DNA from: DATKHF01 sp035510355
GTDB taxonomy: Bacteria; Patescibacteriota; Saccharimonadia; Saccharimonadales; UBA4665
Length of the DNA stretch: 18,826 bases
Assembly (NCBI GenBank): GCA_035510355.1
Contig: DATKHF010000011.1
Span: forward strand, 1-18,826
Direction: 5' to 3'
The position numbers and the translations under genes are program-made. The notes beneath the pieces are model-generated. The model was not told the origin of the DNA. It made no database searches and saw nothing but the letters and a program-made list of their open reading frames with translations. Positions 1-7,489 of this stretch are shown piece by piece; the stretch's first letter is position 1; each line of letters opens with the position of its first letter.

Positions 1-1320
1 GTTATTGGTGTTCACCTCCTCCTTTCTTCTCAGGCTCAATCTCCCTATGCCTCAATACGAGCTGACCAAGGCACCCTAACTGCTCCCGCGACTACCAAAC
101 CCTGCTCTGGCTCTAGTGATGGTTCCTGTGTGCAGTTTGGGCAGGGGGCTATATCATTTAATGTTGTTGGAAACAAAATAATGGAATCTAACGGTACTCA
201 GTTTGTGCCGTATGGTTTTGTAGTCCCGTGTGCAGCAAATTTCGTTCAACCCTCAGATGTATCTAGTCTTTGCCAGAGCGGTTCTACTGAAAATTCAGGC
301 AGTGATATCCTGACTGCCGCAGCTCAAGATTGGCACGCTAATATTGTGCGTCTTCAAGTATCCCAAGAAAACCTTTTCAGTGAGACCACTAATGATACCT
401 GCAGCAGCAACCCCGGTAGCGTTAATCAAAACTACCTTAAGGTAGTAGATGGTCTAGTTAACGAGGCTAATAGTCTTGGAATGGTAGCCATAATTAGTCT
501 ACAAGAAGAACTGGCTGGTGGTTGTGCCTTCCCGACATCTAGCAGCACCGCTTTTTGGCACTACATGGCTAATTACTACAAAAATAATCCAGAAGTATTC
601 TTTGACTTATATAACGAACCTCAGTTAAGTGTGAATGCAACCGGCGGTAAAAATACTACTGGTGAAGCTAATCTGTGGAATATCTGGCAAAATGGTGGTA
701 CTGCTATAACTCAAACAGATAGCGCTGGGATCAGCACGACTACTCCCCCCGCTACAACAAACTATGTGGGTATGCAAACTCTAATTGATACCATACGCGG
801 ACAAGGTGCGAGTAATATTGTTATCGCAGAAGGTAACACCAAAGACCATGACCTTAGCGGGGTACCTACCCACGTCCTAACTGGAGGCAATGTTGCCTAT
901 GGTAATGAACCAAACCTTAATGATGGTGATACTACCCAAGCCGGCCAACTTAAACGCTTTGGTCAGTATGCGGCAACGTGGCCAATTATGCCCGAAGCTT
1001 TCCTTGATCAATATGGAACGGAAGCTTGTGACCCTAATTCTGCAACGGACATACCCGAACTATTCAGTTATCTTAAGAGCTTGAATATGGGGCTAATATC
1101 TTGGTCACTATCACCAGGAGTAGACATTCAGGCTACTAGTAGTGATCCTCGAGGAGATTTAGATTTGCCTACAGATTATAGTGCGGCAAGTGCACGTGCA
1201 TCAAACTACAGCTCTAGCGATTGTCCAACCGTAGGAGGGTCTGATACATCGACTAGCGTCACTTTTGGTCCAGGGCAATTAATCCAGCAATATTATACCT
1301 TGAATAGCATTCAGTTTTAG
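1..1320 (+). CDS. Secreted GH5-family glycoside hydrolase (cellulase-like), 5' end outside window
   Basis: The frame is open from base 1, so the true start lies upstream; a GTG at 130 is in frame but the codons before it read like the end of a hydrophobic signal or anchor followed by a Ser/Thr/Pro linker, so it is not the start. The visible 439 codons resemble a GH5 (clan A) TIM-barrel endoglucanase. The likely acid/base is the Glu of LYNEPQ (visible codon 206, bases 616-618). The likely nucleophile is the Glu of MPEAF (codon 332), by position before the last strand, which carries the expected Trp in ISWSLSPG. GH5 enzymes cleave beta-1,4-glucans or mannans with retention; the exact substrate cannot be read from sequence. 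The export signal is inferred from the N-terminal composition. A promoter for rpsO follows closely. The family call is fairly secure; the nucleophile assignment is less so. Confidence 0.8.
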   Translation, partial: VIGVHLLLSSQAQSPYASIRADQGTLTAPATTKPCSGSSDGSCVQFGQGAISFNVVGNKIMESNGTQFVPYGFVVPCAANFVQPSDVSSLCQSGSTENSGSDILTAAAQDWHANIVRLQVSQENLFSETTNDTCSSNPGSVNQNYLKVVDGLVNEANSLGMVAIISLQEELAGGCAFPTSSSTAFWHYMANYYKNNPEVFFDLYNEPQLSVNATGGKNTTGEANLWNIWQNGGTAITQTDSAGISTTTPPATTNYVGMQTLIDTIRGQGASNIVIAEGNTKDHDLSGVPTHVLTGGNVAYGNEPNLNDGDTTQAGQLKRFGQYAATWPIMPEAFLDQYGTEACDPNSATDIPELFSYLKSLNMGLISWSLSPGVDIQATSSDPRGDLDLPTDYSAASARASNYSSSDCPTVGGSDTSTSVTFGPGQLIQQYYTLNSIQF

Positions 1321-1339
1321 CCACCAGAACATAATTAGC

Positions 1340-1368
1340 TTGCATAACAGATAAAGTTGTGCTACAAT
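1340..1368 (+). promoter_or_regulatory. rpsO promoter, leaderless type
   Basis: A -35 box TTGCAT (1340-1345) and a -10 box TACAAT (1363-1368) are separated by 17 bases, and TG-C precedes the -10 as in extended -10 promoters. The -10 ends 11 bases before the ATG at 1380, so the transcript should begin only about 4-5 bases before the start codon. No Shine-Dalgarno sequence is present. Confidence 0.75.
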
Positions 1369-1379
1369 TGAGATAACGT

Positions 1380-1646
1380 ATGATTTCTAGTGAGAAAAAG
1401 CAGTCCACGATTAAGGATCTGCAAGCCGACAAAACTGATACTGGCAGCTCAGCTGTACAGGTTGGTATCATGACGGAGCGGATCAAAGAGTTAACTGACC
1501 ATCTTAAGATCCACAAGCACGACTTTATGGCTCGGAGAGGCTTACTGCAGCTTGTGGGCAAACGTCGCCGATTATTGAAGTACATTGCTAGTAAAGATAG
1601 TAAGGCATACCTTGATTTAATTAAAAAACTAGGCATTCGTCGCTAG
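1380..1646 (+). CDS. rpsO: 30S ribosomal protein S15
   Basis: This 88-residue protein has the usual length of bacterial S15. It contains the family core from about residue 20 to 75: TGSSAVQV, then ELTDHLKIHKHDF, then the basic LVGKRRRLLKYI segment that contacts 16S rRNA. S15 binds 16S rRNA early in 30S assembly and helps form an intersubunit bridge. The ATG at 1380 is chosen because it gives the canonical N-terminus and sits just behind a good promoter. pnp follows after 183 bases, the same order as the rpsO-pnp operon in E. coli and many other bacteria. An antisense ORF over this gene is a shadow. Confidence 0.97.
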   Translation: MISSEKKQSTIKDLQADKTDTGSSAVQVGIMTERIKELTDHLKIHKHDFMARRGLLQLVGKRRRLLKYIASKDSKAYLDLIKKLGIRR

Positions 1647-1666
1647 CTAGTGCATAGACCGATTGT

Positions 1667-1693
1667 CTCGAAATTCGAGGCCACAAGCTTGTG
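1667..1693 (+). promoter_or_regulatory. Tandem hairpins in the rpsO-pnp intergenic region
   Basis: Two inverted repeats lie side by side between rpsO and pnp. The first, 1667-1679, reads CTCGAAATTCGAG. The second, 1682-1693, is the perfect palindrome CACAAGCTTGTG. GTGCA at 1650 and TGCAC at about 1692-1696 could add an outer pairing. No T-tract follows, so a terminator is unlikely. In E. coli the same intergenic region carries a hairpin cut by RNase III that mediates PNPase autoregulation; a similar role here is inference from position only. No clear promoter for pnp was found in the remaining sequence. Confidence 0.4.
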
Positions 1694-1829
1694 CACATTA
1701 ACCGTTTGAGCTAATAAACTCGCGGGCAAAGAACAGATATATTGCGTCCTCAATAAAGCACAAGGGGCGATAATCATATATTTGCACTATGCTCGTGAAT
1801 ACTTCAGACAGAAAGGTTGTTACACACCT

Positions 1830-3968
1830 ATGGGACAAACCATAAACCCTTTTGGGAAGAAAATTATAAAAGTCGAGACCGAATTTTGCGGTAAGACATT
1901 AACACTTGAAGTTAACCGCGTTGGCTTTCGTACGAGTGCTAGCGTGCTTGTTAGTTATGGTGACACCGTAGTACTCGGTACCGCTATGGTCGGTAAGCCA
2001 TTACAAGGATTTGATTACTTTCCGCTTAGTATTGATTACGAAGAAAAATTTTATGCAGCTGGCAAGATCAGCGGTAGCCGGTTTATTAAGCGTGAAGGGC
2101 GCCCGAGTGACGAGGCGATCCTCATTGGCCGCCTTATTGATCGTCCGATTCGTCCGTTGTGGCCAAAGGGCTACCGTAATGAAGTACAAGGTGTTGCCAG
2201 CGTGCTTAGTATGGACCCGGGCTTCCGGCCTGATATGATTGCCATGATTGCCATGAGCACAGCCTTTATGCTTACCGGTGCACCATTTGACGGACCGATA
2301 GCCGGAGTACGAGTAGGTATCAATAAAGATGGTAAGTATGAAGCATTCATGACTGCCGAAGAGTTAGACCGCGGCAAGCTTGACTTAGTAGTTGCCGGTA
2401 CTAAAGATGCCATCATGATGGTAGAGGCAGGCGCTAACGAATCAACTGAAGAAGAGGTTGCTGGAGCCCTGGAATTTGCTCAAAAGGCAATTGTTCCAGC
2501 CGTAAACGTACAAGAGGAACTGGTCAAAAAAGTTGGCGTAACAGCTCAAGAGTATGACTTGACATTACCAGATGCCGCCTTGCAGAAAGAAGTCGATAAG
2601 TGGGTCGAGGGTAAACTTGGTGCAGCACTTCGCGCTCCTTACCCTGAGCGTAATGAGTTTGTCGCTGTTTTAAAAGATAAAATGCATGATGATTTCGCTG
2701 ATAAGATTGGCGAAGATTATGCAACTATGCGTACTCAATACGATGAAGCCTTTCAAATGGCTTTGCATAAAGATGTACGTAAAGGGATTGTTGAAGATAA
2801 CGAGCGACCAGATGGCCGTAAGTTGACCGAAATCCGTCCACTTAGTAGTGAAGTTGGTATTCTGCCACGAGCTCACGGCTCGTCTATTTTTACCAGAGGT
2901 ATGACGCAAGGGCTCAACATCGTGACATTGGCGCCGCTTAGCTATGTACAACTCGTTGACACTATGGAACGGCATGGTGAGCGTCGCTACATGCATCATT
3001 ACAATGCACCAGGATATACTGTTGGTGAAGTACGGCGTTTGGGTAGTCCGGGCCGGCGTGAAATTGGCCATGGCTATTTGGCTGAGCGGGCATTAGCTGC
3101 TGTCTTACCGGAAGAGAGTGATTTTCCTTATACTATTCGCTCAGTAACTGAAATTATGAGCCAGAACGGCTCAACCAGTATGGCCGCAACGTGCAGCAGC
3201 TGCTTGGCTCTCATGGATGCCGGTGTGCCCATAAAGGCGCCTGTAAGCGGCATTGCAATGGGTTTAATGGTTGATGGTGACAAAACCTATCTATTAAGCG
3301 ATATTGCCGATGCAGAAGATTTTGCCGGCGATATGGACTTTAAGGTGGCTGGTACGGCTAAAGGCATTACGGCTTTGCAAATGGATATGAAAGTCCACGG
3401 TTTGCCGGTTGCTGTTCTCAAACAGGCATTAGAGCAGGGTAAAGAAGGCCGAGCTTTCATTTTGGAACACATGCTTAAAACGATCGCTGAGCCCCGCAAA
3501 GAATTAAGTGCTTATGCACCGCGGGTTGAGTCAATCTCAATTAAGCCTGAGAAAATCCGTGAGGTTATTGGTAAAGGTGGCGAGACTATCAATAAAATTA
3601 TTGCTGAGACCGGTGCCGAAATCGACATTAAAGATGATGGCACGGTGTTTATCGCCAGTCCCGATAAGAAGTCTATCGATGGAGCCATTGAATATATTCG
3701 AAACTTGACGGCTGAGCCCGATGTCGGCGCTATTTACGATAATTGTCGGGTAGTCAGTGTGCTGGATTTCGGAGCATTTGTAGAGATTTTACCGGGCAAG
3801 GAAGGCTTAGTTCACGTTAGTGAAATGGCCGAAGAACGTATCAATAAGCCAAGCGATGTCGTAAAAGAAGGCGACAAAGTGTCGGTTAAGTTGGTGGCGA
3901 TCGATGACCGGGGCCGTCTACAATTGTCCATGAAGGCCGTTGAGCGGGAACGTAAAAATAAGAAGTAG
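1830..3968 (+). CDS. pnp: Polyribonucleotide nucleotidyltransferase (PNPase)
   Basis: PNPase degrades RNA from the 3' end by phosphorolysis and can also add tails. From the chosen ATG the protein has 712 residues, close to the family norm. Two RNase PH domains are visible: the first with YEEKFYAAGKI and IKREGRPSDEAI, then RLIDRPIRPLWP; the second with NGSTSMAATCSSCLALMDAG and GDMDFKVAGTAKGITALQMD, which carries the catalytic aspartates. A KH domain with the GKGG loop (bases about 3535-3705) and an S1 domain (about 3717-3950) follow. The frame extends upstream to a TTG at 1782, but homologues begin near NPFGKK, so ATG 1830 is preferred; the AAAGG upstream is 13 bases away and weak. It is probably co-transcribed with rpsO and with the next three genes, which end in RNase J. 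Confidence 0.96.
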   Translation: MGQTINPFGKKIIKVETEFCGKTLTLEVNRVGFRTSASVLVSYGDTVVLGTAMVGKPLQGFDYFPLSIDYEEKFYAAGKISGSRFIKREGRPSDEAILIGRLIDRPIRPLWPKGYRNEVQGVASVLSMDPGFRPDMIAMIAMSTAFMLTGAPFDGPIAGVRVGINKDGKYEAFMTAEELDRGKLDLVVAGTKDAIMMVEAGANESTEEEVAGALEFAQKAIVPAVNVQEELVKKVGVTAQEYDLTLPDAALQKEVDKWVEGKLGAALRAPYPERNEFVAVLKDKMHDDFADKIGEDYATMRTQYDEAFQMALHKDVRKGIVEDNERPDGRKLTEIRPLSSEVGILPRAHGSSIFTRGMTQGLNIVTLAPLSYVQLVDTMERHGERRYMHHYNAPGYTVGEVRRLGSPGRREIGHGYLAERALAAVLPEESDFPYTIRSVTEIMSQNGSTSMAATCSSCLALMDAGVPIKAPVSGIAMGLMVDGDKTYLLSDIADAEDFAGDMDFKVAGTAKGITALQMDMKVHGLPVAVLKQALEQGKEGRAFILEHMLKTIAEPRKELSAYAPRVESISIKPEKIREVIGKGGETINKIIAETGAEIDIKDDGTVFIASPDKKSIDGAIEYIRNLTAEPDVGAIYDNCRVVSVLDFGAFVEILPGKEGLVHVSEMAEERINKPSDVVKEGDKVSVKLVAIDDRGRLQLSMKAVERERKNKK

Positions 3969-3971
3969 GCT

Positions 3972-4193
3972 ATGAAAGCTCACGTAATTAGCCATTGGCA
4001 TAAAACGAAGATAGGACTAGTGATTTTTGCTCTTATCGAGATGGCCATAGCGTATGGCTTTGCAAGCTTAGCAATTGATCGTGGTAATTTATGGTGGTAC
4101 CTACTGACCCTACTATTTTTTATCGGCTCATTACAAAATATTGCAAGGCTGATTGGAGCAGTTATTCATGACTACAAAGCTACAAAAGCTTGA
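3972..4193 (+). CDS. Small two-helix membrane protein, unknown function
   Basis: This 73-residue protein starts 3 bases after the pnp stop and its last 26 bases overlap the start of the uracil-DNA glycosylase gene, so it is almost certainly translated as part of the operon. Residues about 13-34 and 41-65 form two hydrophobic segments, separated by a short DRGNLWW loop; the ends are basic (KAHVISHWHK at the front, HDYKATKA at the back). No catalytic motif is visible and I do not recognise the family. Its place between pnp and DNA repair/RNA decay genes might suggest a membrane tether or merely a convenient slot. It is real by context, length of hydrophobic pattern and overlap. Confidence 0.7.
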   Translation: MKAHVISHWHKTKIGLVIFALIEMAIAYGFASLAIDRGNLWWYLLTLLFFIGSLQNIARLIGAVIHDYKATKA

Positions 4194-4746
4194 TCAGATT
4201 AAGACAGATATTCTAAAGAAAAATATCTGTCCAGATTTGGCCAAGACAGCCACGCAACTTGTATTCGGAGATGGAAACCCTGACGCTGACATTGTCTTTA
4301 TTGGCGAAGCACCGGGCAAGAACGAGGACCTGCAGGGAATCTCGTTTGTGGGTGCAGCGGGTAAATTCTTGAACGAGATGCTGGAAATGATTGGCCTACA
4401 GCGAGCAGATATATACATCACCAACATTGTTAAATATCAGCCACCAAACAACCGTGATCCGCTGCCAGAGGAGAAATCAATTTTTCTGCCATATTTAGAA
4501 GCCCAGCTAGCAGCCATTAAGCCAGTGTTAGTGGTGACACTTGGTCGGCACAGCCTGAACTGCTTCCTACCGGAGCTATCCATTAGTCAGGTTCATGGTC
4601 AACCAAAGCGCTATAAGGGACAGGTATATTTACCGTTATTCCATCCAGCAGCCGCTTTATATAACGGTGGCTTACGGCAAACGCTCATTGATGATTTTGC
4701 CAAAATACCGAATATTATCAAGCTCACTAAAGAATCTAAAAAGTAA
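4168..4746 (+). CDS. Uracil-DNA glycosylase, family 4-like, lacking the Fe-S cysteines
   Basis: The enzyme should remove uracil from DNA as the first step of base excision repair. Motif A GEAPGKNED (residues 46-54), the SFVGAAGKFLNEML segment (59-72), TNIVK (85-89) and motif B HPAA (159-162) match family 4 (UdgA) enzymes. Family 4 normally carries a 4Fe-4S cluster on four cysteines. Aligned by eye to the Thermus enzyme, the four positions hold Asn19, Pro22, Tyr90 and Phe106; the only two cysteines (21 and 132) are elsewhere. ATG 4168 is chosen because GGAG lies 9 bases upstream; a TTG at 4153 is also in frame. The gene overlaps the preceding small membrane gene by 26 bases and RNase J follows after 23. 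The protein has 192 residues. Confidence 0.88.
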   Translation: MTTKLQKLDQIKTDILKKNICPDLAKTATQLVFGDGNPDADIVFIGEAPGKNEDLQGISFVGAAGKFLNEMLEMIGLQRADIYITNIVKYQPPNNRDPLPEEKSIFLPYLEAQLAAIKPVLVVTLGRHSLNCFLPELSISQVHGQPKRYKGQVYLPLFHPAAALYNGGLRQTLIDDFAKIPNIIKLTKESKK

Positions 4747-4769
4747 TTACTTAAATGAAAGGAAATTAT

Positions 4770-6806
4770 ATGAATCCAAAAAATCAGAACAATCAAACTA
4801 ATCAAAACAAACAAGATAAACCTAAAAGCCGTCAGAATTCATTGACGGGCCGTAGCAGTTCGCGTGGGGCGGCGATTCGCGCTCAACGACGCAGCATGGA
4901 AGATGCTCAGCGCGTGGCCAATCAATATGCGGCAGCTACACCAGTCGACGCTAAACAACCACGCCGCGCGAATGTTATCGATGATAGCCCTCGCTTAAAG
5001 ATAATTGGCCTTGGTGGTATGGATGGTGCAGGTTCCAAAAACATGATACTCGTTGAGTACCAAAACGATGCTGTTATCTTAGACTGCGGTAACGATCTCG
5101 GAGTCGATCTGCCAGGCATTAATTACGCTATAGCCGACACAACATATCTCGAGAGCATAAAGAATAAACTCAAAGGCTACATAATTACTCATGGACACTT
5201 AGATCACATTGGCGGCTTGCCGCATATTGTACCGAAGTTTCCGGCACCAATTTATGGTAGTAAATTTACCATTGGCCGGGTTGAAGAAATTTTTGAGAAC
5301 TTTGGCTTGCCAATGCCTCAAGGCTTTGAACTTAAAACAATAACTATGAATGAAGACACACATGAGCGTTTGAAGGTAGGGGAGTTCTTCGTAGAACTAG
5401 TACGAATCACACACTCCATCCCCGGTAGTACATGTATTGTACTCGACACGCCTGTAGGGCGGATCATCAACAGTGGTGACTTCCGGTTTGACCCTAATCC
5501 ACTAGACCACGAACGGAGCGACCTGGAACGTCTTAAGGAGCTTGGTGACGAAGGTGTTCTAGCACTACTAAGTGAGAGCACCAGTACTGAACGACCTGGT
5601 CGCACACCATCAGAGTCAACTCTTGAGCAAAGTTTTATTGATATTATCGACCAGGCTCCAGGCCGAATCTTTATTGGTTTGTTTTCAACGAATATGAACC
5701 GTGTTCAAATGATCATTAATGCCGCTATCCACCATAATCGTAAGATTGCTATGGATGGACGCAGCATGGTAAGCACACTGGAGATGGCTGTGCGTCATGG
5801 CTTTATGAAGGTGCCAAAAGGAACGTTTGTCCCGATTGCTGCAAGTGCATCCATGAAAGATAGCGATTTGGTCGTTGTCTGTACCGGATCACAAGGCGAA
5901 CCAAGTAGCGCACTACAACGTATGGCCAATGGCGAGCATAAACACATCAAACTTAAAGAACAAGACACTGTTATCCTCTCAAGTACACCGATTCCGGAAA
6001 GTGGTAACGATAAACTGGTTGGCGACATGGTTGATGGGCTCGTGCAAAAAGGCGTACACGTTTTCGAACACCGTAATCACGAGATCGATAACGTTGGTCC
6101 GTTGCATGTCTCTGGACATGCTTCACGGGACGAATATGCAGAGATGGTAAATCTTACAAAGCCAAAATTCTTTATACCGATTTACGGCCCATACCGATCA
6201 AAAGATCGCTATATTGAGCTGGCAGTCGAACAGGGCATACCCCGTGCTAATACTGCTAATGTTGGCAATGGTGAAGTTATTGCTTTCACTGCGGATAAAA
6301 TGGAGGTTACTGGCGAAGAAGTGCCTCATGGTACTGTGCTGGTTGATCAAACCGGAGCACTTGTCAGCAATATTGTGGTTAAAGATAGGGTCTTGCTTAG
6401 CGAGGAAGGCCTAGTAACCGTGGTTCTAACTATCGATAAAAAGACCGGCAATCTCCTTACTAGTCCGGATATCATTAGCCGGGGCTTCATTTATATTCGT
6501 GATAACGAAGAGCTGATGAATAACCTGCGTCAAGAATTGCGTCGTGCGGTTGGACAGCGTTTCAAACGAGTTGATTTAGACCGCTTCAAGGCTGAGCTTA
6601 AAGACCATATTACTCACTTCCTATTTGAGCAAACTCAACGTAGCCCAATCGTCATCCCCGTAGTGAATATTATTGGTGCTAAAGGTGATGTAAAGACTGT
6701 GCATCAAGTTAAAACCAAATCAGCGGAAGATGTTGCGACCGAACAAGAGCGTCGTTTTCGTGAAATGCGAGAGCGTTTACTCACTCAAGATGCTCGCGTA
6801 GACTGA
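4770..6806 (+). CDS. rnj: Ribonuclease J with long N-terminal extension
   Basis: RNase J is a metallo-beta-lactamase/beta-CASP nuclease with endonuclease and 5'-3' exonuclease activity in mRNA decay and rRNA maturation. The zinc-binding motif HGHLDH is at residues 141-146; NSGDFRFD, TERPGRTPSES, CTGSQGEP and HVSGHAS mark the beta-CASP and later metal sites, and the C-terminal domain is complete. ATG 4770 has AAAGGA 6 bases upstream and is preferred to an ATG at 4755. This gives 678 residues, well above the roughly 555 of Bacillus RNase J; the excess is mainly a first 70-odd residues rich in Asn, Gln, Lys, Ser and Arg, probably disordered and RNA-binding. Being downstream of pnp, it brings 5' and 3' decay enzymes into one gene cluster. 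Confidence 0.95.
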   Translation: MNPKNQNNQTNQNKQDKPKSRQNSLTGRSSSRGAAIRAQRRSMEDAQRVANQYAAATPVDAKQPRRANVIDDSPRLKIIGLGGMDGAGSKNMILVEYQNDAVILDCGNDLGVDLPGINYAIADTTYLESIKNKLKGYIITHGHLDHIGGLPHIVPKFPAPIYGSKFTIGRVEEIFENFGLPMPQGFELKTITMNEDTHERLKVGEFFVELVRITHSIPGSTCIVLDTPVGRIINSGDFRFDPNPLDHERSDLERLKELGDEGVLALLSESTSTERPGRTPSESTLEQSFIDIIDQAPGRIFIGLFSTNMNRVQMIINAAIHHNRKIAMDGRSMVSTLEMAVRHGFMKVPKGTFVPIAASASMKDSDLVVVCTGSQGEPSSALQRMANGEHKHIKLKEQDTVILSSTPIPESGNDKLVGDMVDGLVQKGVHVFEHRNHEIDNVGPLHVSGHASRDEYAEMVNLTKPKFFIPIYGPYRSKDRYIELAVEQGIPRANTANVGNGEVIAFTADKMEVTGEEVPHGTVLVDQTGALVSNIVVKDRVLLSEEGLVTVVLTIDKKTGNLLTSPDIISRGFIYIRDNEELMNNLRQELRRAVGQRFKRVDLDRFKAELKDHITHFLFEQTQRSPIVIPVVNIIGAKGDVKTVHQVKTKSAEDVATEQERRFREMRERLLTQDARVD

Positions 6807-6817
6807 ACATGAGCAAC

Positions 6818-6846
6818 TTGACATAAGCATTATTATTTGCTATAGT
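6818..6846 (+). promoter_or_regulatory. Strong leaderless promoter for the 101-residue gene
   Basis: TTGACA (6818-6823) and TATAGT (6841-6846) are 17 bases apart, with TGC before the -10. Only 7 bases separate the -10 from the ATG at 6854, so transcription should start at or next to the A of ATG. The 14 bases TATTATTTGCTATA (6831-6844) recur exactly in the next promoter at 7169-7182. Confidence 0.85.
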
Positions 6847-6853
6847 TAGGTTT

Positions 6854-7159
6854 ATGGCAAAAACACCAGAAACACAAGGAATACCAGACATACAAGCAGT
6901 ACCTGGATCAGGCGATTGGACGCAACCAGAAGATCCTCATCAACAAGCTGATGCCTTTGCAGAGAGGCGCTTTGATGTTGATGGCGATGAAGCATTGGCT
7001 AGATGGACTAACCCAACTGGAAGTGGGGAGAAATCACCCAATCCTTCTACTGTGACGATTAGTGGTGCGCAAAGAGCTGGTGAGAGCTCAACATCTAAGC
7101 CAGATAATAATATTGATCGAACCTTCATATCTCGACTTCTCCAACGTCGACGCAGTTGA
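6854..7159 (+). CDS. Hypothetical hydrophilic protein, 101 residues
   Basis: I do not recognise this protein. It has no membrane segment, no cysteine and is rich in Gly, Ser, Pro, Asp and Gln, so much of it is probably disordered. The middle (RRFDVDGDEALARW, about residues 38-51) could form a short structured element, and the C-terminus is basic (SRLLQRRRS). The gene has its own near-consensus promoter placed directly on the ATG, and its TGA stop (7157-7159) lies inside the -35 box of the next gene, which supports it as a real, tightly packed gene. RNase J lies 47 bases upstream. Function unknown; a small regulatory or adaptor protein is possible but unsupported. Confidence 0.65.
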   Translation: MAKTPETQGIPDIQAVPGSGDWTQPEDPHQQADAFAERRFDVDGDEALARWTNPTGSGEKSPNPSTVTISGAQRAGESSTSKPDNNIDRTFISRLLQRRRS

Positions 7160-7184
7160 CAAACGTTGTATTATTTGCTATAAT
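7156..7184 (+). promoter_or_regulatory. Perfect-consensus leaderless promoter for the 83-residue gene
   Basis: TTGACA (7156-7161) and TATAAT (7179-7184) are both exact sigma-70-type consensus boxes with an ideal 17-base spacer, plus TGC for an extended -10. The ATG at 7192 begins 7 bases after the -10, predicting a leaderless transcript. The -35 overlaps the stop codon of the preceding gene. Confidence 0.9.
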
Positions 7185-7191
7185 ATAACTT

Positions 7192-7443
7192 ATGGAAAAT
7201 ACTACTGACAACGATGAAACAGAACTATACGACCCATGGCATGACCCGATACTGATTAAACGAGCAAAAGGTGACCCAAAAATGCTAGAGCATTTGGCTC
7301 GTGAAGCTCTTGCAAGAGATAGAATGATCGCAGTTTTCAATGAGTCTGGTGCAACCCCAGAAGATATGGAAGAAGCGCGTGAGCGTTTAAGTGCGGAGCG
7401 ACAAGAACTTGAAGATTATCAAGCAGGGCAAGAGGGATTGTAA
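7192..7443 (+). CDS. Hypothetical acidic protein, 83 residues
   Basis: I do not recognise this family. The protein is strongly acidic and predicted to be mostly helical: a segment around DPILIKRAKGDPKMLEHLAREAL (about residues 18-41) and a second helix EDMEEARERLSAERQELEDY (about 56-75) that could form a coiled coil or helical hairpin. There are no cysteines, signal peptide or membrane helices. It is driven by the best promoter in the window and followed by ftsK after 46 bases with a separate promoter. High expected expression and small acidic size would fit a binding partner or nucleic-acid mimic, but that is speculation. Confidence 0.7.
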   Translation: MENTTDNDETELYDPWHDPILIKRAKGDPKMLEHLAREALARDRMIAVFNESGATPEDMEEARERLSAERQELEDYQAGQEGL

Positions 7444-7471
7444 TCTCAGGATATACGCACCTTTTGAATCA

Positions 7472-7480
7472 TGTTAAAAT
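7472..7480 (+). promoter_or_regulatory. Extended -10 promoter of ftsK, leaderless type
   Basis: TGT followed by TAAAAT (7475-7480) forms an extended -10; the bases 17 upstream give only a weak -35. The ATG at 7490 starts 9 bases after the -10 and no Shine-Dalgarno sequence is present, so the message should have almost no leader. Confidence 0.6.
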
Positions 7481-7489
7481 AAGCTAACT

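Noticed and set aside
1259..1636. 125-codon minus-strand frame over rpsO
   Set aside because: It covers the rpsO promoter and gene; the conserved S15 protein explains the sequence.
1782..1829. TTG start for pnp extending the N-terminus by 16 residues
   Set aside because: Homologues begin near NPFGKK and a leaderless TTG start would be unusual; ATG 1830 is the better choice.
2670..3071. 133-codon minus-strand frame inside pnp
   Set aside because: It is antisense to conserved PNPase sequence and has no recognisable features or ribosome binding site.
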